From Prauserella_A sp040645195 (lineage in GTDB: Bacteria > Actinomycetota > Actinomycetes > Mycobacteriales > Pseudonocardiaceae), in NCBI RefSeq assembly GCF_040645195.1, contig NZ_JBEYXW010000016.1, forward strand, positions 62,001 through 126,000: a stretch of 64,000 bases of DNA, given 5' to 3'. Shown in pieces: positions 7,849 to 16,171 of the stretch (positions are counted from its first letter, which is position 1; each line of letters starts with the position of its first letter). Both the position numbers and the translations under genes were made by a program. The notes under the pieces were generated by a model. The model saw nothing but the letters and a program-made list of their open reading frames with translations. It was not told the origin of the DNA and did no database searches.

Positions 7849-8739
7849 TTACACGTCTGTGGCTGTGCGGAAGCCGAGGTTGCCGCTGGAGCTGTCCGGG
7901 CTGTTGGCGGTGCGAGCGGCGACGCGGTAGCGGTTGCAGTAGGAGTCGTGGCAGAGGTAGGACCCGCCCCGCATCGCGCGGTTGGCCTGTGCGTCGTCGA
8001 ACCAGCCTGCGCACCATTCCCAGACGTTGCCCGACACGTTGTACAGTCCGAACCCGTTGGGCTGGAAGGCATTCACGGGTGCGGTGCCGGCGTAGCCGTC
8101 CTCGGCCCTGTCCCGCACGGGGAACTGGCCCTGCCAGATGTTGCAGCGGTGCTCCCCGTCCGGGGTGAGCTCATCGCCCCACGGGTAGCGCGCCTGATCC
8201 AGCCCGCCACGGGCGGCGTACTCCCATTCGGCTTCCGTCGGCAGCCGCCGCCCTGCCCAGGTGCAGTACGCCGCCGCGTCGTGCCAGGAAATATGGACTG
8301 CCGGATGGTCCCAGCGCCCGTCGAGATCGCTACCCGGCCCTTCGGGACGTCGCCAGAACGCGCCGGACACACCGCACCACCACGGCGTCTGCTCGGGTCG
8401 CGGTGAGCTCTTGCGCAGCGCGCCTGGCAGGAACTTCGCGAAGACGTAGCTCCAGCCGAACCGTTCGGCGTCGGTGCGATAGCCGGTGGCGTCGACGAAC
8501 TCAGCGAACCGCTCGTTCGACACGGAGTGCGGGTCGATCGCGAACGGTGCGACGGTCACCGCGCGGACCGGGCCTTCCCGGTCCTCCGGGAAACCGTCCG
8601 CGTCCTCGGTGCCCATCCGGAACACCCCGCCTGGCAACGTGATCATGCCGTCCAGGTCTGCCCGCTCGCGGGCGACGATTCGCGTGTGGACGGAGTCCCT
8701 CGCGGGTTCCGACGGCGGACAACATCCGGACATCAGCAA
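7849..8739 (-). CDS. Formylglycine-generating enzyme (sulfatase-modifying factor, SUMF1 family)
   Basis: 296 residues with the FGE fold: LPGGVFRMG near the start, HPAVHISWHDAAAYCTWAGRRLPTE, GNVWEWCAGWF and RGGSYLCHDSYCNRYRVAAR. The two cysteines in SYLCHDSYC match the catalytic pair of FGE, which converts an active-site cysteine of sulfatases to formylglycine. The terminal NLGFRTA motif is present, so the protein looks complete. Its natural partner nearby is only a truncated sulfatase, so any surviving substrate must be encoded elsewhere. The 5' side is a 204-bp intergenic region with 21-bp repeats shared with the divergent hydroxyproline-type operon. Confidence 0.93.
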   Translation of the reverse strand: MLMSGCCPPSEPARDSVHTRIVARERADLDGMITLPGGVFRMGTEDADGFPEDREGPVRAVTVAPFAIDPHSVSNERFAEFVDATGYRTDAERFGWSYVFAKFLPGALRKSSPRPEQTPWWCGVSGAFWRRPEGPGSDLDGRWDHPAVHISWHDAAAYCTWAGRRLPTEAEWEYAARGGLDQARYPWGDELTPDGEHRCNIWQGQFPVRDRAEDGYAGTAPVNAFQPNGFGLYNVSGNVWEWCAGWFDDAQANRAMRGGSYLCHDSYCNRYRVAARTANSPDSSSGNLGFRTATDV

Positions 8740-8772
8740 TCCTCCTCAGCCAGCGTCCACGATAACCGGGCG

Positions 8773-8903
8773 CCTGAGCGGGCAACTCACACGGCTGGGC
8801 AGGGGACTCGCGTGCTGGACTGGGGGACTCGCGGACCTGAGTGGGCAACTCGCGGGCCTGGGCGGGGGACTCGCGCGCTGGAGCGGGGGACTCGCGACGA
8901 ATG
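8773..8903. repeat. Tandem ~21-bp intergenic repeats (about six units)
   Basis: Six or more imperfect units of about 20-22 bp follow the consensus cctgagcgGGGGACTCGCGng, with a GGGCAACTCGCG variant in two units. They fill the divergent intergenic region between the FGE gene and the flavoprotein operon. The same unit recurs at 29389-29460. Open frames through it give a spurious periodic peptide (ARESPAQ/ARELPTQ), so the track is not coding. Confidence 0.85.
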
Positions 8904-8943
8904 GGGGCTCGACGGATGCAGTGCAATATGACATGCTACCGGT

Positions 8944-10110
8944 GTGTCTGCGAGGAGGGATCCGGTCGACGTGCTGGTCATCGGCGCGGGGATGGTGGGT
9001 GCTGCGTGCGCCTACTACTGCGCCGATGCGGGCCTGCGCGTCGCGGTGGTCGACCGCGGCGCCGTCGCGGCGGGCACCACGAGTGGCGGCGAGGGCAACA
9101 TCCTGGTCTCCGACAAGGAGCCGGGCCCCGAGCTCGACCTCGCCCTGCTGTCGAACCGGCTGTGGCGGGAGCTGGGGGAGCGGCATGGTGCGGACGGGTT
9201 CGAACTGCAGCACAAGGGCGGGGTCGTCGTCGCCAGGACACCGGAGTCGGCTGCCGGCCTCGCCGCGCTCGTCGGCGCGCAGCGGGCTCACGGTATCGAC
9301 GTCGTGGACCTGACGGCCGGGGAACTGACCGACCTCGAGCCGAACCTGACCCGCGACGTCTGCGCGGGCGCGCTGTATCCCCAGGACATGCAGGTGCAAC
9401 CGATGCTCGCGGCGGCACAGTTGCTGCGGCACGCGCGTGAGCTCGGCGCGACCGTCCACACCGGAACCGAGGTGCTTGGCCTCACGCGTGGCCGGGACGG
9501 CAGGGTCACCGGTGCGCACACCTCGGCGGGTGAGTTCCCCGCGCGGTGGGTGATCAACGCGGCGGGCACCTGGGGCGCGGAGGTTGCTGCGCTCGCCGGG
9601 GTCACGGTACCCGTTCTGCCGCGCCGTGGGTTCGTACTGGTGACCGAGCCGCTCCCGGTCGTCGTGCGGCACAAGGTGTACACCGCCGACTACGTGGCCA
9701 ATGTAGCCAGCGGCGACGCAAGCCTGGAGACCTCGGTCGTGGTGGAGGGGACCCAGGCCGGCACTGTCCTGATCGGAGCGAGCCGGGAACGGGTCGGGTT
9801 CGATCGCACGATGTCGTTACGGGTGCTGAGCAGGCTCGCGGCGCAGGCCGTGGGGCTGTTCCCGTTCCTGGCCGATGTCACGTTGCTCCGCGGCTACCTC
9901 GGGTTCCGGCCCTACTGCCCGGACCACCTGCCGGTGATCGGCCCCGACCCGCGCGCGCCAGGGCTCGTGCACGCGTGCGGTCACGAGGGCGCGGGCATCG
10001 GCCTTTCCGCGGCGACCGGTCACCTCATCACCCAGTCCCTGACCGGCAGCACACCGGAGCTGGACATCACGCCGTTGCGTCCCGACCGTTTCGCCGAGGA
10101 GGTTTCGTGA
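8944..10110 (+). CDS. FAD-dependent oxidoreductase (DAO family), small-molecule dehydrogenase subunit
   Basis: About 388 residues. FAD-binding DVLVIGAGMVGAACAYY at the N-terminus, ending with GYLGFRPYCPDHLPVIGP and ACGHEGAGIGLSAATG, the usual C-terminal FAD motif of D-amino-acid-oxidase-like proteins. It resembles the catalytic subunit of multi-subunit hydroxyproline, octopine or hydrogen-cyanide-synthase type dehydrogenases. GTG 8944 has no ribosome site; GAGGAGG lies inside the frame at about 8951-8957, so GTG 8971 or leaderless initiation is possible. It overlaps the 2Fe-2S gene by 4 bp. Expected job: oxidising cis-4-hydroxy-D-proline or a similar D-imino acid. Confidence 0.85.
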   Translation: MSARRDPVDVLVIGAGMVGAACAYYCADAGLRVAVVDRGAVAAGTTSGGEGNILVSDKEPGPELDLALLSNRLWRELGERHGADGFELQHKGGVVVARTPESAAGLAALVGAQRAHGIDVVDLTAGELTDLEPNLTRDVCAGALYPQDMQVQPMLAAAQLLRHARELGATVHTGTEVLGLTRGRDGRVTGAHTSAGEFPARWVINAAGTWGAEVAALAGVTVPVLPRRGFVLVTEPLPVVVRHKVYTADYVANVASGDASLETSVVVEGTQAGTVLIGASRERVGFDRTMSLRVLSRLAAQAVGLFPFLADVTLLRGYLGFRPYCPDHLPVIGPDPRAPGLVHACGHEGAGIGLSAATGHLITQSLTGSTPELDITPLRPDRFAEEVS

Positions 10111-10373
10111 CGTTTCGTTTCGGCGACCGGGAGATCGCCGTCGAGCCGGGCCAGAGCATCGGTGCCGCACTGCTGGCCGCCGGGTACCGGTCGTGGCGCA
10201 CCACGCGTCACGACGGCGCGCCCCGCGGCATCTTCTGTGGCATCGGTGTCTGCTTCGACTGCCTGGTAACGGTCAACGGTCGCCCCAACCAGCGCGCCTG
10301 CGTAACTGAGGCACACCCCGGTGACCGGGTCGAACCGCAGGAAGGAACGGGACATGCCGGCCTCGCCTGCTGA
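10107..10373 (+). CDS. (2Fe-2S)-binding subunit of amino/imino acid dehydrogenase
   Basis: 88 residues from GTG 10107, which shares GTGA with the upstream stop. The motif FCGIGVCFDCLVTVNG..NQRAC gives the four cysteines (C-x4-C-x2-C ... C) of a plant-type ferredoxin fold, as in HcnA or the small subunit of heterotrimeric hydroxyproline dehydrogenases. It lies between the DAO-like and pyridine-nucleotide-like flavoprotein genes, as expected for a complex passing electrons between two flavins. Its 3' end overlaps the next gene by 20 bp. Confidence 0.88.
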   Translation: MTFRFGDREIAVEPGQSIGAALLAAGYRSWRTTRHDGAPRGIFCGIGVCFDCLVTVNGRPNQRACVTEAHPGDRVEPQEGTGHAGLAC

Positions 10374-11712
10374 CGCCACCTACGACATCGCCGTACTGGG
10401 GGCGGGGCCGGCCGGGCTGGCCGCGGCGGCCGCCGCAGGACGCGGCGGAGCCCACGTGGTGCTGCTCGATGGGGGACCACGGGTCGGCGGTCAGTTCTGG
10501 CGGCACCGGCAGGGCGACAGCGGGCGGGGCCACCGTCATTGGTCCACTGTGGAGCGGCTGCGCGCCGCGGTGCCGGACTTCCGGCCGGGGCAGGCCGTCT
10601 GGCATGTCGAGCGCACCGGAAACGGCTTCACCGTCCACACTGCCACCAACACGCTCGCCTGCCGGAAAATGATCATCGCGACCGGTGCGTACGACCGGCA
10701 GCTGCCTTTCCCGGGCTGGACCCTGCCCGGCGTGTTCACCGCAGGCGGTGCGCAGGCGCTGCTCAAGGGGCACGGGGTGACGGCAGGGCGGCGGGTGGTC
10801 GTTGCCGGGACGGGCCCGTTCCTGCTGCCCGTCGCCACCGGCCTTGCGCATGCCGGCGCGCAGGTGGTCGGCGTGTTCGAGGCCGGCGCACCCACGGCGT
10901 TCGCCCGCCACCCGCGGGTACTGGCGGCCAACCCCGGCAAACTCGCGGAAGGCGCCTGGTACGCCGCCGCCCTGGCGCGCCACCGTATTCCTTTCCGGAC
11001 ACGCCATGCCGTGATCGCCGCGGACGGCGAAGGCGAGGTCGAGGCCGTGACCGTGGCGCGTGTGGACAGCCAGTGGCGCATCGTGCCGGGCAGCGCGCGG
11101 CGGATCGCCTGCGACACCCTCGCGGTCGGCTACGGGTTCACCCCGCAACTCGAGATCCCGCTCCAGCTGGGCTGCGCGGCGGAACTCGGCCTCGACGGCA
11201 GCCTCATCGCATGCGCCGACGAGCGGCAGCGCAGCAGCGTCCCCGGCGTCTACCTCGCTGGGGAGGTCTGTGGCGTCGGTGGTGCCGAACTGTCTCTTGT
11301 GGAGGGTGAGCTGGCCGGACTGCATGCCGCGGGGGTGACCCCTGACCGGCGGCTGGTGCGCAGGCGGGCCACGCTCCGTGCCTTCGCAGCCGCGTTGCAC
11401 GCCACCTATCCCGTCCAGTCCGGCTGGCAGGAGTGGCTGGCCGAGGACACCCAGGTCTGCCGCTGCGAGGAAGTCAGCGCCGGAGCCATCCGGCGGACCA
11501 TCACCGAACTCGGCGCCAGCGACCCGCGCTCGGTCAAGCTGCTGGCTCGGCCTGGAATGGGGCTGTGCCAGGGCCGCGTGTGCGGTCATGCCGTCGCCTG
11601 CCTCACGGGAGAGCCGACCGCGGCCGCTCTGCAAGGCATCGCCACCCGGCCCATCGCCCAGCCCGTGACCCTGGGCAGTCTCGCCCCGCACCCCACACTG
11701 GAGGAAAAATGA
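10354..11712 (+). CDS. NAD(P)/FAD-dependent oxidoreductase with C-terminal BFD-like [2Fe-2S] domain
   Basis: About 452 residues from ATG 10354, with GAAGGA 7 nt upstream. The N-terminus DIAVLGAGPAGLAAAAAAGRGG binds FAD; a second Rossmann segment (VVVAGTGPFLLPVATGLAHAG) and GVYLAGEVCGVGG follow. The last 90 residues carry CRCEEV and CQGRVCG, the four-cysteine bacterioferritin-associated-ferredoxin-like cluster site. This architecture is that of the HcnB/OoxA/LhpF-type subunit. With the two preceding genes it completes a three-part membrane-linked dehydrogenase. ATGA overlap with the next gene. Confidence 0.88.
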   Translation: MPASPADATYDIAVLGAGPAGLAAAAAAGRGGAHVVLLDGGPRVGGQFWRHRQGDSGRGHRHWSTVERLRAAVPDFRPGQAVWHVERTGNGFTVHTATNTLACRKMIIATGAYDRQLPFPGWTLPGVFTAGGAQALLKGHGVTAGRRVVVAGTGPFLLPVATGLAHAGAQVVGVFEAGAPTAFARHPRVLAANPGKLAEGAWYAAALARHRIPFRTRHAVIAADGEGEVEAVTVARVDSQWRIVPGSARRIACDTLAVGYGFTPQLEIPLQLGCAAELGLDGSLIACADERQRSSVPGVYLAGEVCGVGGAELSLVEGELAGLHAAGVTPDRRLVRRRATLRAFAAALHATYPVQSGWQEWLAEDTQVCRCEEVSAGAIRRTITELGASDPRSVKLLARPGMGLCQGRVCGHAVACLTGEPTAAALQGIATRPIAQPVTLGSLAPHPTLEEK

Positions 11713-12605
11713 ACGCCCGCACCAAGCCATGGCACGGCGTGCTCGTCGCAACGGCCCTGCCGCTCACCGAATCGCTCGAGATCGACGTCGACCGCTTCGC
11801 CGACCACGTGTCCTGGCTGGCCGCGCAGGGCTGTGCCGGGGTGACCCCGAACGGTTCGCTCGGCGAATACCAGACGCTCACGCCCGAGGAGCGGACCCGT
11901 GTCGTGACGACCGCCGTCGGCGCCGCCCCGGAGGGCTTCACGGTGATGCCGGGTGTGGCGGCTTATGGTGCGGCCGAGGCGCGCCGTTGGGCCGAACAGG
12001 CCGCCGAGGCGGGCTGCCCTGCGGTGATGTTGTTGCCGCCCAACGCCTACCGGGCCGACGAGCGCGCGGTCGTCGCGCACTACCGTGAGGTCGCCAAGGC
12101 GGGCCTGCCCATCGTGGCCTACAACAATCCGATCGACACCAAGGTCGACCTCGTTCCCGAGCTACTGGCCGAGCTCTACCACGAGGGACTGATCGTCGGG
12201 GTCAAGGAGTTCACCGGTGACGTGCGGCGGATCTACCGTATCGCCGAGCTGGCGCCGGGCCTCGACGTCCTGTGCGGTGCCGACGACGTGGCGCTGGAAC
12301 TGGCCATCGCCGGGGCGAGCGGCTGGATCGCCGGCTACCCCAACGCGCTGCCGAAGTCCACTGTGGAGTTCTGGAATGCCGCCACGGCAGGGGATCTGGA
12401 CACCGCGCTTCCGCTGTACCGGCTGCTGCACCCGCTGCTGCGGTGGGACTCCCGCACCGAGTTCGTGCAGGCCATCAAGCTCAGCATGGACCTCGCCGGG
12501 CGCTACGGCGGGCCGTGCCGGCACCCGAGGGTGCCGCTGACCGCCGAACACGCCGCCGCCGTCCGGCAGGCGACCGAGAAGGCACTCGCGGAAGGGCTGT
12601 CCTGA
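11709..12605 (+). CDS. DHDPS/NAL-family lyase, likely delta-1-pyrroline-4-hydroxy-2-carboxylate deaminase
   Basis: 298 residues of the class I aldolase/dihydrodipicolinate synthase superfamily. Visible are NGSLGEYQTL (the GTTGE-equivalent), the Tyr motif IVAYNNP and the Schiff-base lysine in VGVKEFTGD, followed by GADDVAL and GWIAGYPNALP. In known hydroxyproline pathways a family member deaminates pyrroline-4-hydroxy-2-carboxylate to alpha-ketoglutarate semialdehyde; the neighbours (epimerase, dehydrogenase subunits) favour that over lysine or sialic acid roles. ATG 11709 is coupled to the preceding stop. Confidence 0.85.
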   Translation: MNARTKPWHGVLVATALPLTESLEIDVDRFADHVSWLAAQGCAGVTPNGSLGEYQTLTPEERTRVVTTAVGAAPEGFTVMPGVAAYGAAEARRWAEQAAEAGCPAVMLLPPNAYRADERAVVAHYREVAKAGLPIVAYNNPIDTKVDLVPELLAELYHEGLIVGVKEFTGDVRRIYRIAELAPGLDVLCGADDVALELAIAGASGWIAGYPNALPKSTVEFWNAATAGDLDTALPLYRLLHPLLRWDSRTEFVQAIKLSMDLAGRYGGPCRHPRVPLTAEHAAAVRQATEKALAEGLS

Positions 12606-12608
12606 CCG

Positions 12609-13610
12609 ATGCGGGCCACCAGGGTCTTTCATGCCGTCGACTCGCACACCGAGGGCATGCCGACCCGCGTCATCGTCGGCGGGGCCGGGGTGGTGCCGGG
12701 TGCCACGATGTTCGAGCGCCGCCAGTACTTCGTCGAGCACCTCGACCACGTCCGCCGCCTGCTCATGTACGAGCCGCGTGGGCACTCGGCGATGAGCGGT
12801 GCGATCCTGCAGCCGCCCACCCGCGCCGACGCGGACTGGGGCGTGCTGTTCATTGAGGTGTCCGGCTGCCTGCCGATGTGCGGGCACGGCACGATCGGCG
12901 TCGCCACCGTACTCGTGGAGACCGGCATGGTCGAGGTCACCGAGCCGGTCACCACCATCCGGCTCGACACCCCCGCCGGGCTCGTGGTCGCCGAGGTCGC
13001 CGTGCGGGACGGGGCAGCCAAGTCGGTGACCATCCGCAACGTGGCGTCGTTCTCCGCCGGGCTGGATCGCACGGTCAGCGTGCCCGGGTTCGGCGTGGTG
13101 CGCTACGACCTCGCGTTCGGCGGCAACTTCTACGCCATTCTCGGGCTCGAGCAGCTCGGTATCCCGTTCGAGCGGGCCGAGAAGGACCGTATGCTCGCCG
13201 CCGGTCTGTCCATCATGGACGCCATCAACGAGCAGGACCGGCCGGTGCACCCGGAGAATCCGGAGATCACCGGCTGCCATCACGTCTACCTCGCCGCGCC
13301 AGGGTCCACCGCCCGGCATTCCCGCCATGCCATGGCCATCCACCCCGGCTGGTTCGACCGCTCGCCCTGCGGCACAGGGACCAGTGCGCGGATGGCCCAG
13401 CTGCACGCGCGGGGAGAGCTGCCGCTGGACACCGAGTTCCGGAACGAGAGCTTCATCGGCACCGAGTTCCTCGGCAGGCTGCTCGGCGAGACGACGGTCG
13501 GCGGGGTACCGGCGGTGCTGCCCGCGATCACCGGCCGGGCTTGGCTGACCGGCACTGCGCAGTACTTCCTCGACCCCGACGACCCCTTCCCGGAGGGATT
13601 CCAACTGTGA
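12609..13610 (+). CDS. Proline racemase family, likely 4-hydroxyproline 2-epimerase
   Basis: 333 residues. Both catalytic cysteines are present: MCGHGTIG near residue 97 and DRSPCGTGTSARMA near residue 255. Two cysteines argue for a racemase/epimerase rather than the Cys/Thr dehydratase subgroup. The MCGHGTIG and SPCGTGTSARMAQL forms are those I associate with hydroxyproline 2-epimerases. It would convert trans-4-hydroxy-L-proline to cis-4-hydroxy-D-proline, the substrate of the upstream three-subunit dehydrogenase. It starts 3 bp after the lyase gene and overlaps the next gene by GTGA. Confidence 0.9.
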   Translation: MRATRVFHAVDSHTEGMPTRVIVGGAGVVPGATMFERRQYFVEHLDHVRRLLMYEPRGHSAMSGAILQPPTRADADWGVLFIEVSGCLPMCGHGTIGVATVLVETGMVEVTEPVTTIRLDTPAGLVVAEVAVRDGAAKSVTIRNVASFSAGLDRTVSVPGFGVVRYDLAFGGNFYAILGLEQLGIPFERAEKDRMLAAGLSIMDAINEQDRPVHPENPEITGCHHVYLAAPGSTARHSRHAMAIHPGWFDRSPCGTGTSARMAQLHARGELPLDTEFRNESFIGTEFLGRLLGETTVGGVPAVLPAITGRAWLTGTAQYFLDPDDPFPEGFQL

Positions 13611-14512
13611 TCCCGGTACTGCCGATGCCGGCCGCCATCGCCGCACTGCAGGCGGCGCTGCGTGCCGGACTCGAACCCGAGGCTGATCCGCCGCGGTCGG
13701 TCGTGCCCGTACGGCATGGTCAACTGCTGCTGATGCCTGCCGACTGGGACGGCTACACCGGCGTCAAGCTGGCGTCGGTGGCGCCGGGTAACTCCGGCAA
13801 CGGCCTGCCGCGCATCCAGGGCACCTACCTGTTACTGGATGCCGGGACGCTCAGCCCGCTCGGCACGCTCGACGGGATCGCGCTCACCGCGGTGCGGACG
13901 GCCGCGGTGTCCGCGGTCGCGGCCGACCTCCTCGCCGGGGCCGACGCGGCGCGGCTGGTCGTGTTCGGGTCGGGGCCGCAGGCCCGCAGCCATGTGGCGG
14001 CGTTACGAGCGGTCCGCCCCATCCGCGAGGTCATCGTCGTCGCCCGCGACGCCGCGAAGGCCGAGGCCTTCGCGGCCGAGTGCGCGCGGGACGGTCTGGC
14101 AGCGCGGACCGGGACGGCCTCCGCCGTGGCGCACGCGGACCTCATCGCGTGCTGCACCACCGCGCGCACCCCGCTGTTCGACGGCGCCACGTTGAATCCG
14201 CGGGCGACCGTCGTCGCGGTGGGCTCGCACGAACCCGAGGCGCGCGAGGTCGACGACGTCGTCATGGGGCAGTGTGCCGTCGTCGTGGAAACCCGGACGG
14301 TCGCGCTGCGCGAGGCCGGTGACGTGATGCAGGCTGTCGACGCGGGTGCGCTGGACCCTGCCGAGTTGATCGAGCTGAGCGCCTTGGCGAAAGGCGCTGC
14401 GACACTACCGCCGGGACCGCGCATTTTCAAGAGCGTCGGGATGGCGTGGGAGGATCTCGTGGTCGCCGCCGCCAGCTACGAAGCGAGCAGGGAGAACCAC
14501 CGTGGCCGCTGA
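13607..14512 (+). CDS. Ornithine cyclodeaminase/mu-crystallin family, likely delta-1-pyrroline-2-carboxylate reductase
   Basis: 301 residues from GTG 13607, with GGAGGG at 13592-13597. The dinucleotide motif VVFGSGPQARSHVAALRAV and the family segment DGIALTAVRTAAVSAVAADLL are clear, as is VVAVGSHEPEAREVDD. In hydroxyproline and D-proline clusters this family supplies a ketimine reductase that reduces delta-1-pyrroline-2-carboxylate to L-proline, allowing proline recovery from side reactions. The operon position supports that over a true ornithine cyclodeaminase. It overlaps the GntR gene by 11 bp. Confidence 0.82.
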   Translation: MIPVLPMPAAIAALQAALRAGLEPEADPPRSVVPVRHGQLLLMPADWDGYTGVKLASVAPGNSGNGLPRIQGTYLLLDAGTLSPLGTLDGIALTAVRTAAVSAVAADLLAGADAARLVVFGSGPQARSHVAALRAVRPIREVIVVARDAAKAEAFAAECARDGLAARTGTASAVAHADLIACCTTARTPLFDGATLNPRATVVAVGSHEPEAREVDDVVMGQCAVVVETRTVALREAGDVMQAVDAGALDPAELIELSALAKGAATLPPGPRIFKSVGMAWEDLVVAAASYEASRENHRGR

Positions 14513-15176
14513 GCACCCCGCACTGCCACCGCTGAGCGGCAGGCGGAACCTCCGTGAGGAGATCACCGAAACGCTGCGGGCAGCGGTGATCTCCGGGGAG
14601 CTGGAGCCTGGTGTGGTCTACTCCGCGCCCAGCCTGGCCACCCGGTTCGGGGTCTCGGCCACCCCGGTGCGGGAGGCGATGCTGGACCTGGCCAAGGAAG
14701 GCCTCATCGACACGGTGCGTAACAAGGGTTTCCGTATCACTGAGCCGTCGGAGAAGGATCTCGACGACCTGAGCACCCTGCGTGCGCTGATCGAGGTGCC
14801 CACCGTGCGTGCGATCGCGGAGGCCGGTGTCGATCCGGCGGTGATCGAGGCGCTGCGGCCGCTCGCCGCCGGAATCGAGGAGGCCGCCGCCAGCGGGGAC
14901 CTGATCGCCCATGTGGCGACCGACATGGAGTTCCACCTGCGGTTACTGTCGCTGGCCGGCAACCCGCATCTGGTCGAGATCGTGCGCTCTCTGCGGGCCC
15001 GGTCGCGCATCTACGGCCTTCGCGCCCTCGCCGCGAGCGGGCAGCTGGTGGCGTCGGCCCATGAGCATGCCGAGCTGCTCGATCTCATCGCCGCGCGGGA
15101 CGCCGCCGGCGCCGAGCAGCTGATGGAACGGCACATTCGCCACGTGCGCGGCATCTGGGCCGGCACGCGCTCTTAG
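14502..15176 (+). CDS. GntR family regulator (FadR/FCD subgroup)
   Basis: 224 residues. Winged helix at 17-80 (LREEITETLRAAVISGELEPG ... SLATRFGVSATPVREAMLDLAKEGLI) followed by the all-helical FCD domain with likely metal-binding histidines in MEFHLRLL, AHEHAELL and ERHIRHV. The GTG start overlaps the reductase gene, so the regulator is the last gene of the operon it probably controls. FCD regulators commonly respond to small carboxylates, consistent with hydroxyproline or one of its breakdown products as effector. No operator could be identified with confidence. Confidence 0.88.
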   Translation: MAAEHPALPPLSGRRNLREEITETLRAAVISGELEPGVVYSAPSLATRFGVSATPVREAMLDLAKEGLIDTVRNKGFRITEPSEKDLDDLSTLRALIEVPTVRAIAEAGVDPAVIEALRPLAAGIEEAAASGDLIAHVATDMEFHLRLLSLAGNPHLVEIVRSLRARSRIYGLRALAASGQLVASAHEHAELLDLIAARDAAGAEQLMERHIRHVRGIWAGTRS

Positions 15177-15218
15177 TGTGGCGGTGCCGGACAAGGTCTC
15201 ACCGGAAGCGGGCGTGCT

Positions 15219-15971
15219 GTGCGAACTGTCGGTGTCGATCTCGCCGCCGAGGCGGCTTGCACGGCGATCGCCGTGGTCGAGTGGCACGCGGGTACGGCAG
15301 CAGTGGTCGAGCTGGAGTTCCCTGCCGATGACGCGGCGGTGCTGCGGCATGCGCACGGAGCGGACAAGGTGGGCATCGACTGCCCGCTGGGCTGGCCGGA
15401 TGCCTTCGTCGAGTTCCTGCGCACCCAGCGCGCCGACCCGGCCGGCATCGCGACGGACCTGCCCGGTGCCGCCTGGCGGCGGTCCCTGGCCTACCGGCGC
15501 ACCGACGAACGGGTGCGTTCGCTGTGCGGGATGGTCCCACTGAGCGTGGCAACCGACCGGATCGGTGTGACGGCGATGCGGGCGGTACGGCTGCAGGCGC
15601 TACTGGCACAGCGCGGACATCGTCTCGACCGGGCGGGGACGGGGCTGATCGTCGAGGTGTATCCCGCAGCCGGGCTGAAGCACTGGCAGCTGCCCTTTCG
15701 CCGGTACAAGGGCAGCAAGAACCTCGCCGCACTCGGCACGCTGATCGACACCCTGCGGGAGGCCGCTCCCTGGCTCGACTTCGGTGCACACGAGGGGCTG
15801 TGCCGGCAACGAGATCACGCCGCCGATGCCGTCCTCGCCGCGCTGCTGGCGCGTGCGGCCGCCTGCGGCCTCACGATCCAACCCGCTGCCACGGAGCGGG
15901 CGGCGGCCGAGTCCGAGGGCTGGATCGCGCTGCCCACGTGCACACTCGGTGACCTCGTACGCTCTGCGTGA
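15219..15971 (+). CDS. DUF429 domain protein
   Basis: 250 residues beginning MRTVGVDLAAEAA, with VGIDCPLGWPDAFVEFL, TDRIGVTAMRAVRLQALL, LIVEVYPAAGLKHW and DHAADAVLAALLARAAA. These are DUF429 family features; the acidic residues in GVDLA, GIDCP and DHAADA suggest an RNase H-like metal site, but no function is established. It starts 42 bp after the GntR gene and may ride on its transcript. It shows no obvious link to hydroxyproline use. Confidence 0.8.
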   Translation: MRTVGVDLAAEAACTAIAVVEWHAGTAAVVELEFPADDAAVLRHAHGADKVGIDCPLGWPDAFVEFLRTQRADPAGIATDLPGAAWRRSLAYRRTDERVRSLCGMVPLSVATDRIGVTAMRAVRLQALLAQRGHRLDRAGTGLIVEVYPAAGLKHWQLPFRRYKGSKNLAALGTLIDTLREAAPWLDFGAHEGLCRQRDHAADAVLAALLARAAACGLTIQPAATERAAAESEGWIALPTCTLGDLVRSA

Positions 15972-16171
15972 CCATACAAGTGCTGTGAGCAACCAAGACC
16001 TCGGTGCGCTTCCGCCAGCGGACGGCAACGCCGGCGCCTAGTGTTAGTCTCAGCGCGGCCGTAATGGCCGTGTGCCGTGTTGCGCACCTTACTGGGGTGG
16101 AAGTTCGGTCGGACGGTGGCCGCGGCGTGTCTGCCCGTTGTGGTCGAGTGCGGTTACGTGTGGAGAGTGGA

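Noticed and set aside
8501..8926. Minus-strand frame with a periodic ARESPAQ/ARELPTQ peptide, and a similar frame at 29217-29660
   Set aside because: The periodicity is that of the noncoding 21-bp DNA repeats, and the frame runs antisense into the FGE gene; no ribosome site or family match.
12878..13606. Long plus-strand frame upstream of the ornithine-cyclodeaminase-family gene
   Set aside because: It overlaps the epimerase gene in another frame and gives an Arg/Ala-rich shadow translation; the real start is GTG 13607 with GGAGGG upstream.
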